This document shows, one piece after another, positions 1 to 6,936 of a stretch of 11,572 nucleotides of DNA. The notes beneath the pieces are model-generated. The model did no database searches and was not told where the DNA came from. It saw only the letters and a program-made list of their open reading frames with translations. Positions within the stretch are counted from its first letter, which is position 1. Each line of letters begins with the position of its first letter. This DNA is from Bacteroidota bacterium (lineage in GTDB: Bacteria; Spirochaetota; Spirochaetia; JABMQR01). The stretch covers positions 1 through 11,572 of the forward strand of contig JABMQR010000263.1 in the NCBI GenBank assembly GCA_013202335.1. Reading direction: 5' to 3'. A program made the position numbers and the translations under genes.

Positions 1-15
1 CTTTCTTTTAGCCAT
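1..15 (-). CDS. Start of a leftward gene, truncated by window edge
   Basis: Reading leftward, the minus strand shows ATG GCT AAA AGA AAG (Met-Ala-Lys-Arg-Lys) running off the left edge. It is preceded by a purine-rich ribosome binding site, AGAGGGGGTG, at 30-21 and by a good promoter at 75-47. Only five codons are visible, so the product cannot be named. The start is supported by correct RBS spacing (about 6-7 bases) and by the promoter, not by homology. If real, this gene is read in the same direction as the hydrolase and the remnants to its right. Confidence 0.6.
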
Positions 16-46
16 ACAAACACCCCCTCTATAGTACACTATTTAG

Positions 47-75
47 AGGATAGCATAAATATTATTTATTGTAAA
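47..75 (-). promoter_or_regulatory. Sigma-70-type promoter for the leftward gene at the left edge
   Basis: On the minus strand TTTACA (75-70) and TATCCT (52-47) are separated by 17 bases, followed by an RBS and ATG at 15. The -35 box lies inside the word TTTATTGTAAAC (65-76, plus-strand reading). That word occurs again, identical, in the deoR promoter region, so a repressor could compete with RNA polymerase here. Confidence 0.6.
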
Positions 76-108
76 CATTTAGATGTTACAGACTACTAGC
101 TGGACACA

Positions 109-331
109 TCAATCAGCAAGAAATTCTTTCATATTCTCAGAACTCTCAGACTTCAGTATTTCTACATACTGCGATGCTTCCTGCTGGTCAGGATTGTTTT
201 TGAGTTCATTCAGAAATAGATTCAGCGGCGGAGCATTAAGGAACTACCTCATTTCAAGTAAACAGTTAAGGGTTTTTGGCAGGGACTGCATCCCCATCTA
301 CTCAGGGATCCAGTACATTCGGGATTTCTTT
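109..331 (-). pseudogene. Decayed C-terminal remnant of an unidentified minus-strand gene
   Basis: The minus strand from 243 down to 112 reads as 44 codons with protein-like composition. It includes the stretches LNLFLNELKNNPDQQEA and SQYVEILKSESSENMKEF and ends at TGA 111-109. The same frame upstream carries an in-frame TAG at 246-244, preceded by SLPKTLNCLLEMR. A different frame further upstream (from 331) reads KEIPNVLDP, a stop, then VDGDAVPAKNP. This pattern of plausible peptide broken by stops and a frame change is what a degrading gene looks like. No family is recognised. The alternative is chance open frame in AT-rich DNA. The 345-base open frame on the plus strand over the same bases looks like an antisense shadow. 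Confidence 0.4.
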
Positions 332-352
332 ACATGTTTCTCATTGTACTAT

Positions 353-1177
353 CTATTTTGGGTCCTTACCTGTAATTATCTTATAGAGGAATTCTGTAAT
401 CGTATCGAGTACTTTGGGATAGAATAGAGACAGATTGTGATCGGCTCTTTCCAAAGTATGTAATGATGCCTTAATACCGATTTCACCTAATTTTTCTGTA
501 AGGTTCACGCTTTCGCTGTATGCAAGGATTGTATCTCGTTTTCCATGAATTGACAGACAAGGAGGATCACTTTTGTCAGGAGTACCCAGTCCCACACCAC
601 CTCCAGATAGGTTAATTACCCCAATAATACTATCTTTATTCCATACGGCATTTTTTCCATCTTTATAGGTTAGATTTGTTGATATTAGTGCACCGGCAGA
701 GTGTCCGCCAATAGCGATATTATGTATATCGACTCTATATTTTTTGCTATTTTTTACAAGCCAGTCTACGGCTGCCGCCGCATCATCAGTGGAATCGACA
801 AATGTTCCCACCCAATTCTTAATTGGATTATTTCTGAGCCTGTAATTTATCGATATTGTAACATAGCCCTTCTTTGCAAAATCAATGGCTGGTCGGATAT
901 CTTCTGTATCTCCATTTGGCTGGTAGACATCAAGAAAAAGCTTTTCCATATTACCATGTATGTTGACAGCTTCTCTGTAAAGAATATCCTTTTCAATGTC
1001 AACTTTATTAAAGATAGGTTCTATGTATCTTGATGGGGTATTGACTCTGATATGATGTACTTTCGTTAGTGAATATCTATCAGGGACGCCCGGTCTACAT
1101 AACCTAACTTGCACAGTAGAAACAGTGTGATAGGTGTTAGTGTTATTACAAACAACTCCCAGTTTTCTGGCTCTCAT
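353..1177 (-). pseudogene. Alpha/beta-hydrolase (esterase/lipase-like) with internal deletion and no credible N-terminus
   Basis: The 274-residue open frame contains a recognisable alpha/beta-hydrolase core of the carboxylesterase/feruloyl-esterase-like type. It shows LFLDVYQP (80-87), GYVTISINYRL (104-114), the nucleophile elbow GGHSAG with Ser160, a candidate acid at Asp215 in HGKRDT, and a candidate His247 in RADHNLS. In this family a strand ending in HGGG(F/W), which forms the oxyanion hole, lies between the 'DVYxP…RP' segment and the 'FAKKGY' segment. Here DIRP (93-96) runs straight into AIDFAKKGY (97-105), so roughly 20-30 residues are missing in frame, near base 889. Family-like sequence begins only around SRYIEPIF (49-56). 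The first ~48 residues resemble neither a signal peptide nor the family, and no good RBS precedes the ATG, which overlaps the stop of the URO-D remnant (ATGA). It is most likely a non-functional relic. A repurposed, inactive protein is the alternative. Confidence 0.65.
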
Positions 1178-1260
1178 TCATACATAGACAGGATATTCTC
1201 GAGGCTGGCATTATCCTGTATGGCATGTGTCAGTGGCAGACAGTACTCCCTGCCCTGTGC
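1174..1260 (-). pseudogene. C-terminal remnant of a second URO-D-family protein
   Basis: The minus strand reads REYCLPLTHAIQDN followed by ASLENILSMYE and a TGA at 1176-1174. This matches the typical C-terminus of URO-D-like proteins (GGYxLxPTHAIQxxxPxENILAMYE). It also aligns with the end of the intact gene to its right, which has GGGYILAPCHNLQ then SPVENIITLFE. The same frame is interrupted by TAA at 1272-1270 and loses similarity upstream. Only the last ~26 codons of a paralogue therefore survive, in the opposite orientation to the intact copy. The upstream piece 1394-1302 (minus, KNPDSWWSIDELMGG…) is open in another frame and may belong to the same relic, but I cannot align it. Confidence 0.55.
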
Positions 1261-1430
1261 ATCATTACTTTATGGGTGTCCTGTACAGTATTTGAAGCTC
1301 ATCCTCCGTTTCCTCTCCCATTGATTTTTACAATTCCCCCCATTAACTCATCAATACTCCACCAGCTGTCTGGATTCTTGTGGTATAATTTTCTTTACTT
1401 GAGAACACCTTGAATACCGATAACGCAACA
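1261..1430. other. Non-coding stretch upstream of the URO-D-family gene
   Basis: No convincing gene is seen here. The plus strand holds only short open frames without an RBS. The minus strand has a 31-codon open piece (1394-1302) flanked by stops that looks like gene debris. The right part carries the extended -10 promoter of the downstream gene. Confidence 0.5.
1381..1389 (+). promoter_or_regulatory. Extended -10 promoter for the URO-D-family gene
   Basis: TGG followed by TATAAT is a perfect extended -10 element. No convincing -35 lies 16-18 bases upstream, which fits promoters that rely on the TGn extension. Transcription would begin near 1396, about 50 bases before the chosen start codon. 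Confidence 0.5.
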
Positions 1431-1446
1431 AATGGAGAACAGCAGA

Positions 1447-2505
1447 ATGAAACAAGAAACCATGACACCAAAAGAGCGATGGAAAGCAGTGCTAAACCGG
1501 AAACAGCCTGACAGAATTCCCGTTGACTGGTGGGGTACCGTAGAGGTAGAAAAGAAGGTAAAAGCTCATCTGGGGCTTGATGATATATGGGATGTCTATA
1601 AAAAACTCCACATAGATAAACTGATTAAAATTGAACCTGAATATGTTGGGCCTAAACTTGCTCAGGGAACCGACTGGTTCGGATGTAAATTTAAGGGTAT
1701 CCCGTATGGAAAAGGGGAGTACGAGGAGTGTGTATTTCATCCTCTGGCTCAGTATGAGACTATTGAAGAGATCGAAGCACATTATACCTGGCCTGATCCG
1801 GACTGGTTTGATTATTCGGGCATGACGGAAAAGTTGGTGGGAAAAGAGGAGTATCCTGCACAGGGTCCTCACTCGGAACCATTCTACTTTTATAAATATT
1901 TACGGGGTGATGAACAGGCCTTTATGGACCTGATTCTAAATCCTGAATTAACAGAATATATCCTTGAAAAGATTTTTTCTTATGAACACACAAGAATACA
2001 ACGGACGCTTGAGGCCGTTCCCGGGAAACTGACATGCGGTATGGTTGCTGAGGATTTAGGGGCTCAGAGCTCATTAATGTATTCGCTTGCACATATCGAA
2101 AAATTCTTTTTCCCTAGAATGAAAAAGATGATGAACCTGCTGCACCAGGATAACATCTTTGTAATGACACATAGTGATGGAGCTGTCAGGGATGCGATTC
2201 CCGGTTTGATTAATTGCGGTATGGATGTACTTAATCCTGTCCAGTGGCGCTGTACCGGAATGGAACGTGAGGGGCTAAAGAGAGATTTTGGTAATCAGAT
2301 TATTTTTTATGGTGGAGTGGATAATCAGATAACGCTGCCGTTCGGTTCCGTCGCGGATGTTCGAAAGGAAGTGATAGACAATATTAACATACTGGGGGAT
2401 GGAGGTGGATATATCCTGGCACCATGCCATAATTTACAATCCGTTTCACCGGTTGAGAATATTATTACCCTGTTTGAAACAGCTTATCACGAAGGTTGGA
2501 ACTGA
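1447..2505 (+). CDS. Uroporphyrinogen decarboxylase (URO-D) family protein, non-haem type
   Basis: This 352-residue protein has the layout of the URO-D-like superfamily found in carbohydrate and methyl-transfer clusters. It shows the N-terminal MTPKERWKAVLNRKQPDRIP (residues 6-25), the central AEDLGAQSSLMYS (201-213), THSDGAVRDAIPGLI (241-255), MDVLNPVQ (259-266), YGGVDNQITLPFG (288-300) and the C-terminal GGGYILAPCHNLQSVSPVENI (319-339). Members include true haem-pathway decarboxylases and corrinoid-linked methyltransferases such as MtaA/CmuA. The invariant haem-enzyme N-terminal signature is not evident, so haem synthesis is unlikely. His242, Cys327 and His328 could bind a metal, but that is speculative. 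I chose ATG 1447 over ATG 1432 because GGAG at 1434-1437 sits nine bases ahead of it, whereas the earlier ATG has no RBS. It converges on the repressor gene with only 10 bp between, and no terminator is visible there. A decayed paralogue lies just upstream. Confidence 0.85.
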   Translation: MKQETMTPKERWKAVLNRKQPDRIPVDWWGTVEVEKKVKAHLGLDDIWDVYKKLHIDKLIKIEPEYVGPKLAQGTDWFGCKFKGIPYGKGEYEECVFHPLAQYETIEEIEAHYTWPDPDWFDYSGMTEKLVGKEEYPAQGPHSEPFYFYKYLRGDEQAFMDLILNPELTEYILEKIFSYEHTRIQRTLEAVPGKLTCGMVAEDLGAQSSLMYSLAHIEKFFFPRMKKMMNLLHQDNIFVMTHSDGAVRDAIPGLINCGMDVLNPVQWRCTGMEREGLKRDFGNQIIFYGGVDNQITLPFGSVADVRKEVIDNINILGDGGGYILAPCHNLQSVSPVENIITLFETAYHEGWN

Positions 2506-2515
2506 GATTCAGAAT

Positions 2516-3307
2516 TTACTCAAAGGTAAGTACTTCAATATCTGCTTCCTCATACTGTTTCCTGAGCTTATCTGAAATGGTATCGGTTATAAGCAGATCG
2601 ATTTCATCCGGGGTTGCAAAATTCATAAACGAATTCATTTCCAGCTTGGTGTGGTCACAAATAATGATAACTTTTGAGGCAATACGTATCATCTGTTTTT
2701 TCAAGGCAGCCTGAGAGAGATCGGGTGTGCTGGCACCTTTTTCGATAGAGAATGAATTTGCCCCCATCATTGCTTTATCAACAGATAATGATTCAAGAAG
2801 CGGGGAAGCCCCATGATCAATAGTACAGTGAAATCCTTTTCGCAAAAGTCCACCGATTAACAGCGTGTCGACACTCTCCGTTCGTTCCAGGATTGCAGCA
2901 ATATTAAGGTCATTTGTGACTACGGTAATGTTTTTTTTGCTTCCAAGAAGCTTTGCCAGCTCAGTCGTTGTGGTTCCGGTATCCAGGATAATAGTATCTC
3001 CATCATCAATACATTCCAATGCAACTTTTGCTGCAGAAACTTTGCTTTGCGTGTTCTTGGCAATTCTACTGTCAATAATGGGTTCATGCCCTGTATGGGA
3101 TTTCTTTATTGCCCCGCCATGTGTTCTGGTTATCAAGCCGGATTCATCAAGATCCCTGAGATCGTTACGGATAGTAGCGCTGGAAACATCAAAATTCTGG
3201 CACAGTTCAGGAACGGTTACGCGTCCAACATTATTAATATACTCAACAAGCTTCCTTTTGCGCTCTTCGGCAAACAGTACTTTTTCACCTGTATTATCCT
3301 GTCCCAT
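2516..3307 (-). CDS. DeoR-family transcriptional repressor
   Basis: This 263-residue protein has an N-terminal winged helix-turn-helix (about 12-68). It carries the DeoR signature VSSATIRNDLRDLDESGLI (41-59) followed by the wing TRTHGGA (60-66). The C-terminal sensor domain belongs to the ISOCOT/sugar-phosphate-binding fold, with LDTGTTTTELAKLL (108-121), VVTNDLNIA (129-137), GANSFSIEKG (182-191) and ICDHTKLE (216-223). These proteins usually repress neighbouring sugar genes and release DNA when a phosphorylated sugar intermediate binds. The start ATG is preceded by AAAGGAT at suitable spacing. It is transcribed divergently from the Gfo/Idh gene, which implies control of that gene and of itself. 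The nearby word TTTATTGTAAAC is a candidate binding site. Confidence 0.93.
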   Translation of the reverse strand: MGQDNTGEKVLFAEERKRKLVEYINNVGRVTVPELCQNFDVSSATIRNDLRDLDESGLITRTHGGAIKKSHTGHEPIIDSRIAKNTQSKVSAAKVALECIDDGDTIILDTGTTTTELAKLLGSKKNITVVTNDLNIAAILERTESVDTLLIGGLLRKGFHCTIDHGASPLLESLSVDKAMMGANSFSIEKGASTPDLSQAALKKQMIRIASKVIIICDHTKLEMNSFMNFATPDEIDLLITDTISDKLRKQYEEADIEVLTFE

Positions 3308-3416
3308 TGTTTGTATCCTTTTATTGTTTTCACACTGAATAGAACCCTAACATATCATATTACTATGGAATCAGAAAGTCCTTCTCATGTTGTCATTTTC
3401 TATTATTTATAATTTT

Positions 3417-3445
3417 ATTCTATCTTCTGATAGCGTTTGGGTCAA
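3417..3445 (-). promoter_or_regulatory. Promoter of the DeoR-family gene
   Basis: On the minus strand TTGACC (3445-3440) and TAGAAT (3422-3417) are 17 bases apart. This places transcription start near 3410, about 100 bases before the start codon. The shared word (minus reading GTTTACAATAAA, 3461-3450) lies immediately upstream of the -35 box. Confidence 0.55.
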
Positions 3446-3486
3446 TTGTTTTATTGTAAACCGATTAAAACTCAATATCAGAAAGC

Positions 3487-3514
3487 TTGACACCTACAAA
3501 TGCCGTGATACTAT
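3487..3514 (+). promoter_or_regulatory. Promoter of the Gfo/Idh/MocA gene
   Basis: A consensus TTGACA (3487-3492) is followed after 16 bases by TACTAT (3509-3514) with a TGA extension in front. The start point would be near 3521, which leaves a leader of about 28 bases carrying a perfect AGGAGG (3537-3542). An alternative -10 is TATTAT at 3512-3517 with a 19-base spacer. Confidence 0.6.
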
Positions 3515-3548
3515 TATGTAGAAATATGAATGTAGCAGGAGGAAACAG

Positions 3549-4571
3549 ATGGCAAAATATCGTGCTGGTGTAGTAGGAATCGGAGATGTGGCAAAGGAAT
3601 ATATTAAATCACTAAATGCAAATCCACTGGCTGAAGTAACCGCTGTAGTAGGAAGAGATCAGGAAAAAACAAAAAAGCGAGTTGCTGAATGGGGACTAAC
3701 CTGTGAAGTGCTCTTTTCCATAGACGAGCTGCTGAGCATGGATGAAATTGACATCATTGTAATTACCAGTCCTCATCACCTGCATAACCAGGCGGCAATT
3801 GCTGCGGCAGAAGCCGGTAAACATATTATATGTGAAAAACCGATCGGAATGAACTTTGCTGAGCTCTGTGCATTGCGTGACAAGGTGCATGAAAGCTCTG
3901 TAATTTTCCAAAGTGGACTGGTGCTTCGCTGGAATCCCTTTATACAGAACCTAAAAAATCTTGTAGAAAAAAAGCAGTTAGGCAGTCTTTTTTATATGGA
4001 AGCTGATTACTGTCACGAACTGGGACCCTGGTGGAATGGATTTTCATGGGGTGGACAGAACAAAAGCGGCGGCCCTTCAGCCTCATTGGTTGCCGGAATT
4101 CATGCGGTAGACCTTATTCGCCATATTTGCGGTGAAGTTGAGGAAGTTCACGCATACGGCACCTGGGGACATCGGGATGATTTTGGATATCCTCCAACCT
4201 ATGCAGCTGTGTTGAAGTTTGCAAATGGAGCGGTAGGAAAAACCAGCTGCAGTTTTGCGATTGAATCACCCTATGATATGAATTTCATACTTCATGGTTC
4301 TAAAGGCTCTGTCAGGAATGAGAAGTTTTTCATTAAGGATCTTTTCCCCGGACAAACAGGCTGGCAGAATTTTGAGACCGTTATGCCGGACAGCGGCGCT
4401 GTTTCTCATCATCCATTCAAATATCTGGTTGATGATTTTCTCGAGGCTCTGGATAAGGATCAGCAGCCTATGCTTAACATTGATGAAATGTTCAAAACTC
4501 ATGAGCTTTGTATGGCCATAGATCTCTCAATCGAAACCGGGAAACCGGTAAAACTGCCTCTGAAACTCTAG
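3549..4571 (+). CDS. Gfo/Idh/MocA-family NAD(P)-dependent oxidoreductase
   Basis: This 340-residue protein has the usual length for the family and its two-domain plan. The N-terminal Rossmann fold has GVVGIGDVA (7-15) for dinucleotide binding, followed by DIIVITSPHHLHN (68-80) and the hallmark CEKPIG (95-100), whose Lys97 is the conserved catalytic/cofactor residue. The C-terminal GFO/IDH domain has SGGPSASLVAGIHAVDLIRH (173-192), equivalent to the common GGG…GxHxxD motif. His185 and Asp188 are the expected active-site residues. Relatives oxidise or reduce hydroxyls of sugars, inositols and their glycosides in the cytoplasm, and the precise substrate cannot be read from sequence. Start choice is secure: AGGAGG ends six bases before ATG. 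It sits divergent to the repressor and alone in its transcription unit, ending at the hairpin at 4598-4622. Trp161, Trp162, Trp167 in WWNGFSWGGQ suggest an aromatic sugar-stacking loop (inference). Confidence 0.93.
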   Translation: MAKYRAGVVGIGDVAKEYIKSLNANPLAEVTAVVGRDQEKTKKRVAEWGLTCEVLFSIDELLSMDEIDIIVITSPHHLHNQAAIAAAEAGKHIICEKPIGMNFAELCALRDKVHESSVIFQSGLVLRWNPFIQNLKNLVEKKQLGSLFYMEADYCHELGPWWNGFSWGGQNKSGGPSASLVAGIHAVDLIRHICGEVEEVHAYGTWGHRDDFGYPPTYAAVLKFANGAVGKTSCSFAIESPYDMNFILHGSKGSVRNEKFFIKDLFPGQTGWQNFETVMPDSGAVSHHPFKYLVDDFLEALDKDQQPMLNIDEMFKTHELCMAIDLSIETGKPVKLPLKL

Positions 4572-4596
4572 GAGTTCGACAGATCTCCAATAAAAA

Positions 4597-4622
4597 GGAT
4601 CCCGGTCAATCTGACCGGGATC
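4597..4622 (-). terminator. Rho-independent terminator, mainly leftward, between convergent genes
   Basis: An 11-bp perfect stem, GATCCCGGTCA / TGACCGGGATC (4598-4608 and 4612-4622), closes a three-base loop. Read on the minus strand it is followed by CTTTTTATT, a proper U-tract, 37 bp after the stop of the flavoenzyme gene. Read on the plus strand it is followed by ATGTTATG without a T-run. It is therefore a good terminator for the flavoenzyme gene and at best a weak one for the Gfo/Idh gene, which ends 26 bp before it. Confidence 0.85.
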
Positions 4623-4658
4623 ATGTTATGAATAGAAAATTAATTCCAGTATTTGGCT

Positions 4659-6782
4659 TTAGCGCAAAAGCTGAGCCGCTATATCAATAGGCACCTCATT
4701 AATACAGGTATTGTTTGGATTTACCAGCTGATGTTCATCTAACAGAAGACCGGCGGTAGCGCCCTCACGAACTGCAGCATGGAGATTCCTCGGAGCCACT
4801 GCATCTCCCACATTGACGACTGTTAGACCCGCCTCTTTCATGGTGTTCAGCATTTCGATATTAGGCGCGGTCCAGCAGGTTACCACATTGTCACAGGCGA
4901 TAGTATTTCTCTTAAGCTGTTTATTCAGCGTAACAACTTCTCCTTCGTGTATTTCGATGATACGTGTTTTTTCAATCACCGTAACCGGAAATTTAAATGG
5001 TTTGGAAGTCAGAGCCTCCGCATCTGTCTGGTTAAACCGCTTCCGCAAAACATACATGTGGATAACTTCAACTGTTGAGGCGAACTCATTTCTGTCGGTT
5101 ACAATTGTTACCTCTTTACCGATAGCGGCAAGATGTGCTGCCGTATCAGCTGCTGCATAGTGATCGCCCCAGACGATTACCTTTGACCCTTCAAGTTTCC
5201 TCGGTTTTCTACCATCCTGCGGATGATATTCACAAGCTGTTTTCGGACAGGCCATTACTTCTTCAAAAGGAATTACTGTCTCAGCCAGGCCGCTTACTGC
5301 AGGAACGAAAGATTTTGCTCCGGTTGCATTAATTACCAGATCAAAGGATTTTAGCTCCTCAATTGATGGAACAGTGGAGAGTTTTACCTCAATCTCCAGT
5401 TCTGCGACCTGATTTCTTATCCAATCCGTATACCATTTCATCTTTATCTCTTTACCGGGGGTTGAGCAGCAGCCCAATATTGCCCCGCCAAGTTCGGATG
5501 ATTTCTCAAAAATGGTGGCTTTGTGACCGCGTTCCACAGCAACACGCGCAGCTTCCATTCCAGCCGGTCCGCCGCCGACAACTGCCAGATTCAACGGTTT
5601 CTCTGTACGCTTCATCTCATAGAAATCCTCATTTCCACAAGCCGGATTGATCGCACAGGCGATCTCTTTTTTTGCCATCATCGATTCCTGCCAGCAGCCG
5701 GTAAGACAGGATATACATTTTCTGATAGAATCAACTTTTCCGTATTTAGCCTTTATTGGCCAGAATGGATCTGCAAGTATTTGTCTTGCAAGTCCAACCA
5801 TATCAGTTTTGCCTTCAGCCAGAATCTTCTCACAATATTCCGGGTTTCTTAATGTATGACTGTTAATTACGGGAATGCTGACAGCTTTTTTAATCTCTTC
5901 AGAAGCGTACATAGTCCAGCCTTCCGGATAGTACATGGGATCAAAACCGGCACCCGGACTCTCTTGAATACATTGGCTGAGGTCCAGGGCGGCAACTCCC
6001 GCCTCCTCAAATAATTTGGCAACCTGGACAGATTCAGGCAGCTCCCGACCTCCGGGTACCCATTCATCAACTGAGTAACGAACAAGGACAGGAAAATCGA
6101 CACCGCATTTTCCCTGAATAGCACTTATCAGAGCCAGAGGGAAACGCATTCGGTTCTCTAAACTTCCACCAAACCTGTCTGTCCTTCTGTTCAGGTAGGG
6201 ACTCATGAACTGGGATATAAGATATCCATGGGCTGCATGAAGCTCAACGGCATCAAATCCGGCCTGTTTTACCCGCCAGGCTGCCTCTGAAAACTCATCA
6301 ACCAACGCTACAACATCATCCGTTGATAATACCTGCATGGTTTTTTTTGCTTCATCCGCATTTGCATATACAATCGTCCTGCTCTGCGACCAGGGAAGTT
6401 TAAGTGCCTGATCGGTAGCGGTAAGTTTTCCTTCTCGAGGCAGGGAAGCCTGTCTTCCGGGGTATTGCAGCTGAACGGCACACTTTGCTCCGTACTTGTG
6501 CATACTGTCAGCCAACCGGGCAAAACCGGGAATATAGTTATCATCATCTATTACAAGACACGAAACTGTAGAACGACCGGTTTTAGCATTTGGGGATGTG
6601 GCACCGACAATGATTAATCCGGTACCACCCTTGGCTACAAGGCTGTGATGATAAATATCTCTGTCACTCACAGAACCATCCGCATTTGATGAACTGACAT
6701 CAGTTGGGACATGACAAATCCTGTTAGGAACTTCCATATTACCGATCATAATGGGTGTAAATAAGTGTTTAAATTCAGGCAT
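4659..6782 (-). CDS. Old Yellow Enzyme/FadH-TMADH-type flavin and 4Fe-4S oxidoreductase
   Basis: This 707-residue protein matches the 2,4-dienoyl-CoA reductase / trimethylamine dehydrogenase / BaiCD-BaiH family in length and order. An N-terminal TIM-barrel FMN domain (about 1-345) contains LHAAHGYLISQFMSPYLNRR (181-200), with Tyr187 in the position of the FadH catalytic Tyr, and TDRFGGSLENR (201-211). A 4Fe-4S cluster motif C356-x2-C359-x3-C363-x12-C376 follows. The FAD-binding domain starts at LAVVGGGPAGMEAA (399-412), and the closing FAD motif is VVNVGDAVAP (655-664). The second nucleotide-binding fold, VIVWGDHYAAADTA (535-548), lacks the GxGxxG loop expected for NAD(P)H binding, which recalls TMADH rather than FadH. 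I chose ATG 6782 because AAGGAGG (6795-6789) precedes it and MPEFKHLFTP is the family N-terminus. An upstream ATG at 6845 adds 21 unrelated residues across the promoter. It is read divergently from the transporter operon. The likely role is reduction or oxidation of an unsaturated, keto or amine intermediate. Confidence 0.93.
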   Translation of the reverse strand: MPEFKHLFTPIMIGNMEVPNRICHVPTDVSSSNADGSVSDRDIYHHSLVAKGGTGLIIVGATSPNAKTGRSTVSCLVIDDDNYIPGFARLADSMHKYGAKCAVQLQYPGRQASLPREGKLTATDQALKLPWSQSRTIVYANADEAKKTMQVLSTDDVVALVDEFSEAAWRVKQAGFDAVELHAAHGYLISQFMSPYLNRRTDRFGGSLENRMRFPLALISAIQGKCGVDFPVLVRYSVDEWVPGGRELPESVQVAKLFEEAGVAALDLSQCIQESPGAGFDPMYYPEGWTMYASEEIKKAVSIPVINSHTLRNPEYCEKILAEGKTDMVGLARQILADPFWPIKAKYGKVDSIRKCISCLTGCWQESMMAKKEIACAINPACGNEDFYEMKRTEKPLNLAVVGGGPAGMEAARVAVERGHKATIFEKSSELGGAILGCCSTPGKEIKMKWYTDWIRNQVAELEIEVKLSTVPSIEELKSFDLVINATGAKSFVPAVSGLAETVIPFEEVMACPKTACEYHPQDGRKPRKLEGSKVIVWGDHYAAADTAAHLAAIGKEVTIVTDRNEFASTVEVIHMYVLRKRFNQTDAEALTSKPFKFPVTVIEKTRIIEIHEGEVVTLNKQLKRNTIACDNVVTCWTAPNIEMLNTMKEAGLTVVNVGDAVAPRNLHAAVREGATAGLLLDEHQLVNPNNTCINEVPIDIAAQLLR

Positions 6783-6813
6783 AGTTCTCCTCCTTTTATT
6801 ATCCAAGAGCTTT

Positions 6814-6822
6814 ATTGTAACA
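6814..6822 (-). promoter_or_regulatory. Extended -10 promoter of the flavoenzyme gene
   Basis: The minus strand shows TGT-TACAAT (6822-6814), an extended -10 element. Only a weak -35 (TGTCGT, 6841-6836, 16-base spacer) is seen. The start point near 6807 gives a short leader holding AAGGAGG. A second -10-like GATAAT closer to the gene is too near the RBS to be useful. The -10 is embedded in the shared word TTTATTGTAAC (6811-6821). Confidence 0.45.
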
Positions 6823-6898
6823 TACAAATTTTGAAACGACAGCATATAATAACATATTTTACATATACAACAACAACCAATTTAAAAAAACAAATAAA

Positions 6899-6927
6899 TT
6901 GACAAAGAGCAGTCATCGACTTACAAT
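6899..6927 (+). promoter_or_regulatory. Strong sigma-70-type promoter of the transporter operon
   Basis: A consensus TTGACA (6899-6904), an ideal 17-base spacer and TACAAT (6922-6927) make this the best promoter in the window, with an A/T-rich tract directly upstream. Its -10 overlaps TTACAATGAAA (6921-6931), a variant of the word seen at the other promoters, so a bound repressor would block it. Transcription should start near 6934, just before the leader hairpin. Confidence 0.8.
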
Positions 6928-6936
6928 GAAATACAG

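Larger units (their letters stand above)
3308..3548. promoter_or_regulatory. Divergent regulatory region between the repressor and Gfo/Idh genes
   Basis: This 241-base AT-rich interval carries the two promoters described separately. It also has the word TTTATTGTAAAC (3450-3461), which is directly preceded by a partial repeat (ATTGTTTT-ATTGTAAA), and a related TTTTATTGTTTTCAC (3320-3334) just upstream of the repressor's RBS. These repeated ATTGT half-sites are reasonable operator candidates for the DeoR protein. No gene is seen inside. Confidence 0.5.

Noticed and set aside
83..427. 114-codon plus-strand open frame at the left edge
   Set aside because: It has no RBS, its composition is not protein-like, and it overlaps the hydrolase C-terminus antisense. 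The minus strand explains the region better.
1432..1446. ATG 1432 as start of the URO-D-family gene
   Set aside because: No ribosome binding site precedes it, and its own bases contain the GGAG that serves ATG 1447.
2865..3412. Plus-strand open frames of 157 and 121 codons across the repressor gene
   Set aside because: They are antisense shadows of a clearly conserved DeoR-family gene and lack an RBS and any domain signature.
6783..6845. Upstream extension of the flavoenzyme to ATG 6845
   Set aside because: The added 21 residues match nothing in the family and cover the promoter. ATG 6782 has a strong RBS and the family N-terminus.
6842..6898. Possible riboswitch or small RNA in the A/T-rich middle of the divergent region
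   Set aside because: No stem structure or known aptamer pattern is visible, and the stretch is upstream of both predicted transcription starts.
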